Source: Borreliella chilensis (lineage in GTDB: Bacteria; Spirochaetota; Spirochaetia; Borreliales; Borreliaceae). Taken from it: a stretch of 64,000 nucleotides of DNA. The notes below the pieces were generated by a model. It was not told the DNA's origin. It was given only the letters and a program-made list of their open reading frames with translations, and ran no database searches. The stretch covers positions 558,001 to 622,000 of the forward strand of contig CP009910.1 of NCBI GenBank assembly GCA_000808095.1. Direction: 5' to 3'. The position numbers were made by a program, and so were the translations under genes. Shown one piece after another: positions 46,672 to 55,918 of this stretch; position 1 is the first letter of the stretch; each line of letters starts with the position of its first letter.

Positions 46672-47466
46672 ATGAATAATTGTTTAATAAAATTTTTTCT
46701 TTTTTTATTAGTTTTTTCAAACAGCTATGTTGCTTTTTCTAAAAATATTAATGTCTTAATAATAGCTGCTTTGGATTCTGAGTTTGAGCAGATAAATGAG
46801 CTTATGTCTAATAAGGAAGAAATAGTGCTTAAGGAATATGGTCTTAATAGAAAGATTGTGAAGGGCAAGTTGTCTAATTGTAATGTTATAACTGTTGTTT
46901 GTGGGGTTGGCAAGGTTAATGCGGGTGTGTGGACTAGCTATATTTTGTCAAAATACAATATAAGCCATGTAATTAATTTTGGAATTGCCGGTGGTATTGT
47001 TAGTAATAAATATAAAGATATTAAAGTGGGAGATGTAGTAGTATCCTCAGATGTTGCATATCATGATGTTGATTTGACTAAGTTTGGATACAAGATGGGG
47101 CAGCTTTCAAGGTTTCCTGAAAAATTTAGTGCCAATAAGAATTTAGTTAATAAGGCTATGGAGGTTGTTAAATCAGAGGTTGTGGGTTTTAATGTATATT
47201 CAGGATTAATAGTTTCAGGAGATCAGTTTATTGGCCCAACTTATATGAAAAAAATTATAAAGAATTTTAAAGATGTAATAGCTGTTGAGATGGAAGGTGC
47301 GGCAATAGGACATGTTTCTCATATGTTTAATATTCCTTTTATAATTATTAGGTCCATATCTGACATTGTAAATAAAGAAGGAAATGAAGTTGAATATAGT
47401 AAATTTTTAAAATTAGCTGCTTTTAATTCAGCTAAAGTTGTACAAGAGATTTTAAAAACGCTTTAG
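46672..47466 (+). CDS. pfs: Exported 5'-methylthioadenosine/S-adenosylhomocysteine nucleosidase
   Basis: 264 residues from ATG 46672 (AAGGAGCG upstream); the ATG at 46642 is rejected. A signal peptide (NCLIKFFLFLLVFSNSYVAFS) precedes a complete nucleosidase domain: VLIIAALDSEFEQI, VVCGVGKVNAG, NFGIAGGI, DQFIG, VEMEGAAIGHV with the catalytic Glu, and IIRSISDIV with the Asp. It cleaves MTA, SAH or 5'-deoxyadenosine. Export to the periplasm is unusual for the family; B. burgdorferi is known to have more than one nucleosidase with different locations. Confidence 0.92.
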   Translation: MNNCLIKFFLFLLVFSNSYVAFSKNINVLIIAALDSEFEQINELMSNKEEIVLKEYGLNRKIVKGKLSNCNVITVVCGVGKVNAGVWTSYILSKYNISHVINFGIAGGIVSNKYKDIKVGDVVVSSDVAYHDVDLTKFGYKMGQLSRFPEKFSANKNLVNKAMEVVKSEVVGFNVYSGLIVSGDQFIGPTYMKKIIKNFKDVIAVEMEGAAIGHVSHMFNIPFIIIRSISDIVNKEGNEVEYSKFLKLAAFNSAKVVQEILKTL

Positions 47467-47577
47467 AAATATTTAATTTTTTATAATTGAAAATAATGCA
47501 TGAGAAAAGATTTTTTTAAATTCAAAAGATGTCTTTTTTTATGCATTTATTAATTTGTATTGTAATATTTTTATGAA

Positions 47578-48615
47578 ATGTTTTGTTTAAAAGATTATGT
47601 TTTTGAAAAAGCAAGAGTATTTGTGCAAGAGAATAAGTATAAGGCTAGTATAGTTTTTCCTGAAAGTAGTGATTCTAGGGTTTTGAAGGCAGCTGTTGTT
47701 GTTTTGCAAAAGAATCTTGCAAATTCAATTATTTTAATAGGGAAAAAAGATTCTGTTTTTAATTCTTTAAAAGAATTTACTATTTCTAGTAATGTTTTAG
47801 AAAGAATAGAAGTTGTTGATCCTAATTATTTTTCAGGTATTGAAATGTATTTGGATGAATATTGGAATTTGCTAAGGCTAAAGGGAGCTACTAAGCAAAG
47901 TTTAAAGGCTCAGGTTTTAGATGAGATTACTTTTGCTATGCTTATGGTAAGATTTGGCCATGCCAAATCTTGTGTTTGTGGAGCTGTTGCAACTTCTGCC
48001 AAAGTTTTGTCTAATGCTTTGAGAATAATTCCCAAGTTGGAAGGTGTTAAGGTTATCTCATCTTTTATGATTATGGATACTTTTAGTATTTCTTGCAATG
48101 TTGATGTTTGTTTTGGGTATAATGGAATTTTATTTTTTGCGGATTGTTCTGTAGTAGTCAATCCTAATTCCTTAGAGCTTGCAGAGATTGCACTTCAAAG
48201 TGCTAAATCTTTTAAAGATATTTTAAATGCAAATCCCAAGGTTGCTCTTTTAAGTTTTTCAACAAAAGGCTCTTCTAATGCTAGAGAAACTGAAAAAGTA
48301 AAGAATGCTTTAAATATTGTTAAGAATAGGAAGAGCGATTTGCTTATTGATGGAGAGCTTCAACTTGATTCTGCCATAATTAAAAATGTTGCAGAGAAAA
48401 AATGTAGAGATTCTTTGGTAGCAGGCTCTGCAAATGTATTAATATTTCCTAATTTAGATGCTGGAAATATTGGTTATAAATTAGTAGAGAGATTAGCCTT
48501 TGCCAAGGCCTACGGTCCCTTTTTGCAAGGCTTTTCTAAGCCAATTAGTGATCTTTCAAGAGGTTGTTCTGTTGATGAGATTGTATTTGCAAGTGCTTTA
48601 ATGATAAGCATTTAA
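47578..48615 (+). CDS. pta: Phosphate acetyltransferase
   Basis: 345 residues, the single-domain PTA_PTB type: VFPESSDSRVLKAA, CVCGAVATSAKVLSNALR, ADCSVVVNPN, LSFSTKGSSNARETEKV, DGELQLDSAI, VLIFPNLDAGNIGYKLVERL. It interconverts acetyl phosphate and acetyl-CoA; in Borrelia acetyl phosphate also feeds the mevalonate pathway and response-regulator signalling. ATG 47578 lacks a ribosome site and TGTAAT/TAATAT lies 10-17 nt upstream, so the leader is very short. An out-of-frame ATG at 47573 precedes it. It overlaps ksgA by 18 bp, tail to tail. Confidence 0.95.
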   Translation: MFCLKDYVFEKARVFVQENKYKASIVFPESSDSRVLKAAVVVLQKNLANSIILIGKKDSVFNSLKEFTISSNVLERIEVVDPNYFSGIEMYLDEYWNLLRLKGATKQSLKAQVLDEITFAMLMVRFGHAKSCVCGAVATSAKVLSNALRIIPKLEGVKVISSFMIMDTFSISCNVDVCFGYNGILFFADCSVVVNPNSLELAEIALQSAKSFKDILNANPKVALLSFSTKGSSNARETEKVKNALNIVKNRKSDLLIDGELQLDSAIIKNVAEKKCRDSLVAGSANVLIFPNLDAGNIGYKLVERLAFAKAYGPFLQGFSKPISDLSRGCSVDEIVFASALMISI

Positions 48616-49422
48616 AGTATTTGAAATTTTTATAAATTCTTCAACAGAAATGTTTTCAGGTCTTTTGTCTAGATATTCTTTTAAAAAATCTTCTCTTAGA
48701 ACAGCTTTATTCTCGACGAAATTAATAATGGTATTTTTCAATTTTTTTCTTCTGCTTGAAAATACAGTTCTAACCAATTTGTTGAAGTCTTTAAAGTCTT
48801 TTATATTGGGGTTTTTAGGAATTAATTTTAGTGTTGTAGACTTAACTTTAGGAGCAGGATAAAAATTGCTTTTTCCTATGTCTATTATTTTAATTACGGT
48901 AAAGTGTGATTGTACTAAGACTGTAAATGAAGAATAGTTTTTACTGTTTATTTTTGCAATCATTCTGTCGGCCAACTCTTTTTGTACTGTGAATACCATT
49001 TCTTTTAAAAAATTTTCTTCAATTAATCTAGATATTACTTTTGATGCTATATTATATGGCAAATTTGAAAATATTTTATTAATGTTTTTATTTTCATTTT
49101 TGTATTTTTTTAAAAAATCCCCTTTTATTAGTTTGAAGTTTTTTAATTTTCCAAATTTTTCATTTAATATTTCTGAATATTTTAAGTCAATTTCAAATGC
49201 AGTTAGGAAATTAGTTTTTTTTAATAAAATGGCAGTCATTGAGCCAAGACCCGGACCAATTTCCCAGATTTTTTCATTTTTTTTTAGTTCTAAGCTTTCT
49301 ATTATTTTTTGCCTTATATTTTCGTTTATTAGATAGTTTTGTCCCCACAACTTTCTTGGAGCTATTTTTTTTTCTTTTAATGTTTGCTTTATGCTAGCTA
49401 TACTGTTATAGTTGATGTCCAT
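48598..49422 (-). CDS. ksgA: 16S rRNA dimethyladenosine transferase
   Basis: 274 residues. LWGQNYLINENIRQKI, SAM motif WEIGPGLGSMTAIL, the acidic loop LTAFEIDLKYSEIL and the catalytic NLPYNIASKVI are all present, with the C-terminal FSSRRKKLKNTI. It dimethylates two adenines near the 3' end of 16S rRNA. It converges on pta with an 18-bp overlap. No strong ribosome site is seen before the ATG. Confidence 0.95.
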   Translation of the reverse strand: MDINYNSIASIKQTLKEKKIAPRKLWGQNYLINENIRQKIIESLELKKNEKIWEIGPGLGSMTAILLKKTNFLTAFEIDLKYSEILNEKFGKLKNFKLIKGDFLKKYKNENKNINKIFSNLPYNIASKVISRLIEENFLKEMVFTVQKELADRMIAKINSKNYSSFTVLVQSHFTVIKIIDIGKSNFYPAPKVKSTTLKLIPKNPNIKDFKDFNKLVRTVFSSRRKKLKNTIINFVENKAVLREDFLKEYLDKRPENISVEEFIKISNTLNAYH

Positions 49423-49472
49423 AGATAAGAGATATTAGCATATTATTCTTTATATTGGCAGTCATTTTTACA

Positions 49473-50726
49473 TTATTTTATTTTTTTAATCTCATTATTG
49501 TAAATAATGTAAGTTATAAGGACAACGCTTAATGTTAAAAATGTAGGTATTTGGTGATGTTTTACTATAAAGAATTTGCTAAAAAGTGTTGCTGTAATTT
49601 TTATTGTTTGGAATATGTAAGCATTTATAAGGTCAAGAAGAAAAAATAAATTCAAGTTTGAGTAGTAAGTTATTAAGCTTAATATTGTTATTATTAAGAA
49701 AATTAATGTTAATGGAATAATTATTAAGTTTGACAATACTGAGATTGGTGTTAGATCAAAATTGTTAACATAAATTACTGGTAAAGTGAATATTTGAATA
49801 AAAAATGTTGTAAGCATTGATGACATTAGCTTGTTAAGACCATATCTATTTTTTAGATGAACCGCTACTGATATTCCCATTGTTGCAAGATAGGAAAGCT
49901 GAAATCCTATTGAATTTAGTGTTTCGGGAAATGCAATACTGTTTATTGTAAAACTAATAGATAGGCAGCTTATTAAATTAATCTTCCCGTAGATTAGTTT
50001 GTATATTATAAGAGATTCTGTCATTAGAAATGCCCTTAGTGTTGAAGGTGTAAATCCAGTTAAAATTAGATAATTTAATAAAATTGTGCTTAGTATTGAG
50101 TATTTTAATTTTTCATTTGTGATTATTAAAAGTAAGTAGTAGCTTATTAAGCTTATTAGATAAAAATGTAGTCCAGACACTACCAAAATGTGGGCAATGC
50201 CTGCATTTTGAAATAATGTTTTTTCGTATTTTGTTATTTCTGATTTGATATTCAAAATTATTGCTTTTGAAAAGTGGGAGTAGCTAGGATTTAATGAGTT
50301 TAAAAAAATATTTAAAGCATTTGTATATTTTTCTCTAAGCTTAGAAAAAAAGGATCTTTTAATAAGTTTTATTTTTTGGTTTTTAATTTTAACAGTATCT
50401 CCTACTTTAAAAATATTTTCAATATTTTTAAAGTAGGATTTGTGTGTATTGGCTGTATTGTCAATTGCTTCAATAATGGTTTTTGAATCTTTTTTAAAAT
50501 GTTTAATGTTTACTATTTTATAAATATTTTTTTCCAATGTTTTAAAATTCAATCTAGCTTGAAAGCTTAATAGAAACAATGTGCAAAAAATAAAACTAAG
50601 TGCTAAGTGTTTGTTATTTTTTATTATAAAAAATAATGCTAGTGTTGTGTTGAGATAAATTAAATTGAGCTTAAAATAGTATTGAATTGATAAATTAAGT
50701 GAAATTAGGATAAATATTAAAATCAT
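49473..50726 (-). CDS. Short ComEC/Rec2-type membrane protein
   Basis: 417 residues. It has a short OB-like N-terminal region after two helices, then the ComEC core with AGIAHILVVSGLHFYLISL (family: aGi.HllavSGLHv..i), GFTPSTLRAFLMTESLI, NSIGFQLSYLATMGISV, and seven to nine membrane helices. The C-terminal metallo-beta-lactamase-like domain of full ComEC (about 700 residues) is absent. ComEC is the DNA channel of natural transformation; Borrelia is not known to be competent and no other com genes are in the window. It is divergent from the CPBP gene. Confidence 0.85.
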   Translation of the reverse strand: MILIFILISLNLSIQYYFKLNLIYLNTTLALFFIIKNNKHLALSFIFCTLFLLSFQARLNFKTLEKNIYKIVNIKHFKKDSKTIIEAIDNTANTHKSYFKNIENIFKVGDTVKIKNQKIKLIKRSFFSKLREKYTNALNIFLNSLNPSYSHFSKAIILNIKSEITKYEKTLFQNAGIAHILVVSGLHFYLISLISYYLLLIITNEKLKYSILSTILLNYLILTGFTPSTLRAFLMTESLIIYKLIYGKINLISCLSISFTINSIAFPETLNSIGFQLSYLATMGISVAVHLKNRYGLNKLMSSMLTTFFIQIFTLPVIYVNNFDLTPISVLSNLIIIPLTLIFLIITILSLITYYSNLNLFFLLDLINAYIFQTIKITATLFSKFFIVKHHQIPTFLTLSVVLITYIIYNNEIKKIK

Positions 50727-50796
50727 TTATAATATTCCCATTTTTTATTTGTAAATAATTATATTTTGAATTTTAATTTGTTTTGATTAATCAATC

Positions 50797-50827
50797 AATA
50801 ATAATTAATTGACAATTAATTATTATT
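50797..50827. repeat. Perfect 15-bp inverted repeat over the -35 box
   Basis: Arms 50797-50811 and 50813-50827 are exact reverse complements with one central base (A at 50812). The inner part reads AATTAATTG-A-CAATTAATT. It lies between the divergent ComEC-like gene and the CPBP gene, and its centre coincides with TTGACA (50809-50814). Its place suggests an operator for a dimeric repressor. Confidence 0.75.
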
Positions 50828-50837
50828 TAATTACAAT
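50809..50837 (+). promoter_or_regulatory. Strong sigma-70 promoter of the CPBP gene, leaderless
   Basis: TTGACA (50809-50814), a 17-bp spacer, TACAAT (50832-50837), then five bases and the ATG at 50843. Both hexamers are at or one base from consensus. The transcription start should fall on the ATG. No ribosome site exists. Confidence 0.65.
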
Positions 50838-50842
50838 ACTTT

Positions 50843-51556
50843 ATGCAATTGTTAAAAAATAAATATTCATTCAAGCGAGCTTTGCTTGATCTTTTTTTGG
50901 CCTATGCTGTTATTTATCTTGCATCTTCTTTTGAAAATGTTAATTCAGAATTTTGGAATGTTGCTAAGAACCATTTTTATTTTTGGGCTTCAAGATCTTT
51001 TTTAATTATTTTTATAATTTATTTTTCCAAACTTACTAGTTCTTGTGATGATTTTAGAGTGGAGTTTTTTATTCCTAAATTTAAATTTATTTTTATTTGG
51101 GAATCTGTAATAATTTTTATTAAAACAATATTGATTGCAATAATATCAATTTTTTTAATAGCTTTTTTGCTTGAATATCTGTTGCCAGAGTCGTCATTTG
51201 CCTCTTATTTCCAAAATAATTCTGGGTTTAATTGGAAGATCAGTAGTAAAACAGCATTGATTTTAATGATTTTTACTTCTTTACTTACAGGAGCTTTTGA
51301 AGAGTTGTTTTACAGGGCTTTTGTTATTACTAAGTTTACGCAAATGGGCTTTTCCGGTGTAGTCACCGTTTTAATCAGTAGTATGTTTTTTGCTTTTGAG
51401 CATTTATATTATGGGGTTTTAGGCTTTTTGGTTACATTTATATTTGGGATATTTTTTGCTTTTACTTATTTAAGGTATAAAAATGTATATTATATGATTT
51501 TTATGCATAGTTTTTATAATATTATTGTTAGCATGTTATTGCTTTTTTTAAATTGA
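50843..51556 (+). CDS. CPBP-family intramembrane metalloprotease-like protein
   Basis: 237 residues, about six membrane helices. The three CPBP (Abi/CAAX protease) motifs are GAFEELFYRAFVI (EExxxR), FAFEHLYYGVLGF (FxxxH) and IFMHSFYNIIV (HxxxN). Members process membrane-bound peptides or CAAX proteins; bacterial ones are often linked to peptide maturation or self-immunity. Here it lies alone before an acyl-CoA ligase (14-bp gap), and under an operator-like palindrome. The target is unknown. Confidence 0.85.
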   Translation: MQLLKNKYSFKRALLDLFLAYAVIYLASSFENVNSEFWNVAKNHFYFWASRSFLIIFIIYFSKLTSSCDDFRVEFFIPKFKFIFIWESVIIFIKTILIAIISIFLIAFLLEYLLPESSFASYFQNNSGFNWKISSKTALILMIFTSLLTGAFEELFYRAFVITKFTQMGFSGVVTVLISSMFFAFEHLYYGVLGFLVTFIFGIFFAFTYLRYKNVYYMIFMHSFYNIIVSMLLLFLN

Positions 51557-51570
51557 TTTGAGGGGGATTT

Positions 51571-53508
51571 ATGAGAGATACTGTGCCTAAGCGCTTCAAG
51601 GAAGTGGTAACTCCTTATAGTGAGCTTGATATTTTTATATATAAGGAAGCAGAGTCTAAGAGTTTCAAAAAACAAATATACGCTGATTTTTGGAATGAGG
51701 TAAAAAGAGTTGCTTCTGGGCTTTTGTATTATGGTATTAAAAGGGGAGAAAAAGTTGTAATCGTCTCTGATTCTAGAAGAGAGTGGATAATAATTGACGT
51801 TGCTACTTTGGGACTAGGTTGTGTTGATGTTCCTAGGGGAAATGATTCTTCTGAGGATGAATTAGCTTATATTATTAACCATTCTGAATCCACTTTTATT
51901 TTTGTTGAAAACAATAAACAGCTTCAAAAAGTTTTATCCAAAAAACATGATCTTAGATTGGTGAGATGTATTGTTGTTATTGATGATGATAAATCTTATG
52001 AAGAAAAAATGGGAAGTATTACTGTATTTTCTTATAAAAAATTGCTAGAACTTGGAATTGAGTATTTAAGGGCTAATCCAAAATCATTTGATATGGAGAT
52101 TGAAAAAGGTTCTTCAAAAGATATTGCAACTATAATATATACTTCTGGTACAACAGGTGTGCCAAAGGGAGTAATGTTAAGGCATGAATCTTTTATTTTT
52201 CAATTAGACAGGCTTTATGATTATCTTCCAACACTTAAGCCAGGTAAGATAATGATTTCTATTCTTCCTCTTTGGCATTCTTTTGAGAGAGCTTGTGAAT
52301 ATATAGTTGCTTTAAAGGGCATAGCAATTGCATATTCAAAACCCATAGGCCCTGTTTTGTTAAAAGATTTTTTACTTTTAAATCCTCAAACGATTATTTC
52401 TGTGCCTAGAATTTGGGAAGGCATAAGAATAGGTATTATTAAAAAAGTGTCAGAATCTTTGATTAAAAAACTTGTGTTTGGAGGGTTTTTAAAGATTGGA
52501 ATTTTCTATGCAAAACTTAAGGAAAAATTTTTAGGGTTTTCTCCTGTTTATAAAAAACCTAATTTTTTTATTTCACTTTTTTCAAAATTATTCTTATTTG
52601 TTGGGATTATTTTAATTTTTCCTGTTAAATTATTAGGTGATATTTTGGTATTTAAGAAAATAAAAAATGCTCTTGGAAAAAATTTTGAATTTGGAGTTTC
52701 TGGTGGTGGGGCTTTAGTTGATTATGTTGATTATTTTTTCAAAGCTGTAGGAATTAAAGTCCTTGAAGGTTATGGCCTTACTGAAACAGGTCCTATTTTG
52801 AGCGTTAGGCGTCTTAAGGGTCCTGTAGCTAGAACCGTAGGTCCTATTTTGCCGGATGTTGAATATAAGGTAGTTGGAATTGACGGGAGAGTTTTGTCTT
52901 ATGGAGAAAAAGGTGAACTTTGGATAAGGTCTCCACAAATAATGAGCGGTTACTTTAAAGATAAAGCTAAGACAAGTGAAGTTTTAACAGAAGATGGTTG
53001 GTTTAATACTGGAGATTTGGTTAGATTGACAATTAATAATGAAATTTCAATTGTTGGTAGAAGTAAAGATACAATTGTTCTTAGAGGGGGAGAAAATATT
53101 GAGCCTGAGCCTCTTGAGAGGGTTTTGAGCAAATCGTTATTTATTGAAAATATTATGATTGTTGGTCAAGATCAAAAATTTTTGGGAGCTATTATTGTGC
53201 CTAATTTTGAAAATCTTGAAAAGTGGGCAAATTCTAATGGGGTATCTTTTGCTTCTAGAGGTGATTTATTGATCAGCGAAGATGTTAACAAGCTGTATTC
53301 TAAGCAAATCTCAGATACTATTAATATCAAATTAGGTTTTAAAAGCTTTGAAAGAATAGTAGGTTTTGTTTTGCTTCAAGATTCTTTTTCAATTGGAGAA
53401 GAACTTACCAATACTCTTAAGTTAAAAAGATATTATATATCTCAAAAGTATGAAGATAAAATAAGGTTAATTTTTAGTAAAAGTGATCTTGATTTAAATG
53501 GATATTAG
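51571..53508 (+). CDS. Long-chain fatty acid-CoA ligase (AMP-forming)
   Basis: 645 residues. ATIIYTSGTTGVPKGVMLRH is the AMP/phosphate-binding loop; SGGGALVDYVDYFFKAVGI, EGYGLTETGPI and GELWIRSPQIMSGYFKDKAK then DGWFNTGDL follow, ending with a Lys-rich C-terminal domain. A hydrophobic insert (LFLFVGIILIFPVKLLGDIL) may bind membrane. Borrelia cannot make fatty acids and imports them, so this enzyme activates scavenged chains for lipid synthesis. It follows the CPBP gene by 14 bp with GAGGGGG upstream. Confidence 0.93.
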   Translation: MRDTVPKRFKEVVTPYSELDIFIYKEAESKSFKKQIYADFWNEVKRVASGLLYYGIKRGEKVVIVSDSRREWIIIDVATLGLGCVDVPRGNDSSEDELAYIINHSESTFIFVENNKQLQKVLSKKHDLRLVRCIVVIDDDKSYEEKMGSITVFSYKKLLELGIEYLRANPKSFDMEIEKGSSKDIATIIYTSGTTGVPKGVMLRHESFIFQLDRLYDYLPTLKPGKIMISILPLWHSFERACEYIVALKGIAIAYSKPIGPVLLKDFLLLNPQTIISVPRIWEGIRIGIIKKVSESLIKKLVFGGFLKIGIFYAKLKEKFLGFSPVYKKPNFFISLFSKLFLFVGIILIFPVKLLGDILVFKKIKNALGKNFEFGVSGGGALVDYVDYFFKAVGIKVLEGYGLTETGPILSVRRLKGPVARTVGPILPDVEYKVVGIDGRVLSYGEKGELWIRSPQIMSGYFKDKAKTSEVLTEDGWFNTGDLVRLTINNEISIVGRSKDTIVLRGGENIEPEPLERVLSKSLFIENIMIVGQDQKFLGAIIVPNFENLEKWANSNGVSFASRGDLLISEDVNKLYSKQISDTINIKLGFKSFERIVGFVLLQDSFSIGEELTNTLKLKRYYISQKYEDKIRLIFSKSDLDLNGY

Positions 53509-53513
53509 AATAT

Positions 53514-53547
53514 TAGGCAAGAATATTTTATAGCATTTTCTTGCCTA
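53514..53547. terminator. Hairpin between convergent acyl-CoA ligase and argS
   Basis: TAGGCAAGAA (53514-53523) pairs perfectly with TTCTTGCCTA (53538-53547) across a 14-nt AT-rich loop. On the plus strand it is followed by CATTTTTAAC. The argS stop codon is within the right arm. It probably ends transcription from both sides, though the T run is short. Confidence 0.55.
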
Positions 53548-55305
53548 CATTTTTAACATATAAGGAATATTTAATAGGTACATACAATTTTTTATTGTTT
53601 GTAATATAATTTTTAAAAATTCGATTCTTGTTGCTGTTAAATCAGTATTGTTTATGTCTATTACTTTAACTTCTTGATAGTATGTGCTAAAATGCTTTGC
53701 AAGCGAGTATGAATAGCTGGTAAGTATTGAAGGATTTAAATCTTTTGCTGCTTTGATTATATTTTCTTCTAATTCTGATATTATTTTAATAATTTCCCAT
53801 TCTTTTTCATGTTTTAAAAGTTCGAAATTAATTTTTTTCACTATGGGGATAGAAAGTGCATTATATTTTTCAAGAATGCTATTAATTCTTGCACCAACGT
53901 ATTGTATGTATGGTCCAGAATTTCCTGTAAAAGATAGACTTTCTTTTTTGTTAAAAACAATATCTTTATGTACAGCCGATTTTAGTAGGTAATAGTGGAT
54001 TGCTCCTAGCGCAATATTTAAAGCATTTTTTTTAGCATCTTTTTTATTTGCAATTTTTTGTGTAATTTCAGGCATTATTGACTCCATTAGGTCCAAGATT
54101 AAATTATCTCCGTCAATTACATTGCCTTCTCTTGACTTCATTTTGCCATCAATAAGATTAACCATTCCGTGTGATAAATGGAGGAGTTTTTTGTTTTTAG
54201 AAATTCCCAATTTTTCTGATATGAAAAATAGACTTTTAAAGTGGTGAATTTGTTCGCTTCCAACCACGTAAATCATTTCTTCAAAATTAAATTCTTCTGT
54301 TCTAGCTACTATATTTCCTAAGTCTTGGGTAAGATAGATAGATGTTCCATTTGGTCGTATGAGCACTTTTTGTTTGGTTTGAGCAGCATCTGTTTTTTCA
54401 TCTGAATCCAAGGGCAAATCAATGCATATTGCTCCATCTTCTCTTTTGTAGCAAAGTCCTTTTTCAAGTCCCTCTAATACTACATTTTTACCAAGTTTAA
54501 AAATTTCACTTTCAAGGTAAATTTTATCAAATGATGTATTTGTAATTTTGTATGTTTCTTTTATTCCTTCAATTGCCCATTTATTTAGTTTTTCCCAGAG
54601 TTTAATTGTGTCTTCATCTTTTTGTTCCCATTTTAAAAGCAGATCTTGAATTTCTTTTTCAGCGTTTTCATTTTTTTGTGAGTATTTGTTATATTTGACA
54701 TAAAAATCACCAATTAAATGGTCTCCTTTTTTAAAAGCTTTTTCAGGGGTAATGCCATTCCCAAATTTTTTGTATGCAAGCATTGATTTGCAGATATGTA
54801 CCCCACGATCGTTTATTAAATTTATTTTTGTAATTTTTGCACCTACGGCTTTTAATATTCTTGATAGGCTTTCTCCTATTACGTCATTTCTAAGGTGCCC
54901 TACATGCAGTGGTTTGTTTGTATTCGGGGATGAAAATTCTAATATTATTTTTTTATTGTCTAGATATTTATTTGTTCCGTAGTTATCCTTTTGGGCATTT
55001 ACCATTTGTATTATATTGTTAATATACTCTTTTCTAGGAATTTTGATATTTAAGTAAGGTCCCATAGCTTTAATTTCGTATTTATTTTTAAGAGTTTTTA
55101 TTATTTCTTCCGAGATAGTTGCAATAGGAAGTTTTAAGGTTTTACTAAGTTCAAATATTAATATAGTAATGTCTCCCAGATCGTTTTTAGGAGGTTTTTG
55201 AATATTTATATTGATTTTGTCTATGCTTATATTTTTTGCTAATGCTAGATTAGCAACTATGATGCCAATTTCGTCTTTAATCTTTTTTTTTATACTTTTA
55301 GTCAT
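53545..55305 (-). CDS. argS: Arginyl-tRNA synthetase
   Basis: 586 residues. An N-terminal tRNA-binding domain, then [21 protein letters not shown] with the HIGH motif, [27 protein letters not shown] in place of KMSKS, and a C-terminal helical anticodon domain ([20 protein letters not shown]). It charges tRNA-Arg. Its ATG overlaps the upstream Rnf-like gene by 8 bp, and AAGGGGAAAAGG serves as ribosome site, so it is the third gene of an MCP-Rnf-like-argS unit. Confidence 0.96.
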   Translation of the reverse strand: MTKSIKKKIKDEIGIIVANLALAKNISIDKININIQKPPKNDLGDITILIFELSKTLKLPIATISEEIIKTLKNKYEIKAMGPYLNIKIPRKEYINNIIQMVNAQKDNYGTNKYLDNKKIILEFSSPNTNKPLHVGHLRNDVIGESLSRILKAVGAKITKINLINDRGVHICKSMLAYKKFGNGITPEKAFKKGDHLIGDFYVKYNKYSQKNENAEKEIQDLLLKWEQKDEDTIKLWEKLNKWAIEGIKETYKITNTSFDKIYLESEIFKLGKNVVLEGLEKGLCYKREDGAICIDLPLDSDEKTDAAQTKQKVLIRPNGTSIYLTQDLGNIVARTEEFNFEEMIYVVGSEQIHHFKSLFFISEKLGISKNKKLLHLSHGMVNLIDGKMKSREGNVIDGDNLILDLMESIMPEITQKIANKKDAKKNALNIALGAIHYYLLKSAVHKDIVFNKKESLSFTGNSGPYIQYVGARINSILEKYNALSIPIVKKINFELLKHEKEWEIIKIISELEENIIKAAKDLNPSILTSYSYSLAKHFSTYYQEVKVIDINNTDLTATRIEFLKIILQTIKNCMYLLNIPYMLKM

Positions 55306-55897
55306 CCTTTTCCCCTTTAACTCTTATTAGCATATTGATTAATAGTAAAATTAAAGATGCTATAATAAAAACGTTTGAGCTATAGGCTGGTGTTTTTATA
55401 TTTATAAAATCTTTTATTATAATTATCTCTTTATTGAAAAGTTTTAAATTTCCTGTGTTTAATATTTCTCTAATAAGTGAAATTATTACGTTTAGAGTAA
55501 TGAAAATTAAAATTGGGATTTTAGAATATTCAATTATTATTGATGGATTTTTTAGGATTTTAAAAGGCTCATTTTTATGGAATGATATTATTATGGCTAT
55601 TAAAATGGGTATTGAAAATTTGAATTCTTTGTATAGGGTTGGAGTCAAATAGAACATGAATAAGTAGGTTAGACTAGCAAACATTCCTATTATTAATAGA
55701 TATATTCCCAATATGTGATTTTTATGTTTTCTCAACTCAATTTGGTTGATTATTAAAGCAGGCAATATAATGCATAGTGAAATCCAAACAGATACAATAC
55801 TAGCATCTAAAAAGTTTTTTGTATAAGCAAAAATAGGAAATAACATTAAATGACTTTTAAGATACTTTTCAGTGATATAAAATGTCTTTTTTTGCAT
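55298..55897 (-). CDS. RnfE/NqrD-family-like membrane protein lacking the cluster cysteines
   Basis: 199 residues, six hydrophobic segments. Two family blocks are clear: [19 protein letters not shown] (residues 83-101; RnfE/NqrD: aPeLYk.LgifIPLIvvNC) and [15 protein letters not shown] (140-154; family: aiREilGsGtlfG), followed by a terminal helix ending [10 protein letters not shown] (family: all.aliN.l..r). In RnfA/RnfE and NqrD/NqrE a conserved Cys in the first helix (GLCP) and one after IPLIvvN bind a membrane [2Fe-2S] cluster; here those places read F20-P21 and about I103, and the only Cys is 42. No other Rnf/Nqr subunit is in the window. Placed between mcp and argS. Confidence 0.68.
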   Translation of the reverse strand: MQKKTFYITEKYLKSHLMLFPIFAYTKNFLDASIVSVWISLCIILPALIINQIELRKHKNHILGIYLLIIGMFASLTYLFMFYLTPTLYKEFKFSIPILIAIIISFHKNEPFKILKNPSIIIEYSKIPILIFITLNVIISLIREILNTGNLKLFNKEIIIIKDFINIKTPAYSSNVFIIASLILLLINMLIRVKGEKDD

Positions 55898-55918
55898 ATT
55901 ATTTCCTTTTGATCTATT

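Noticed and set aside
48989-49336. 115-codon plus-strand frame inside ksgA
   Set aside because: Low-complexity Phe/Ser/Leu composition typical of an antisense shadow.
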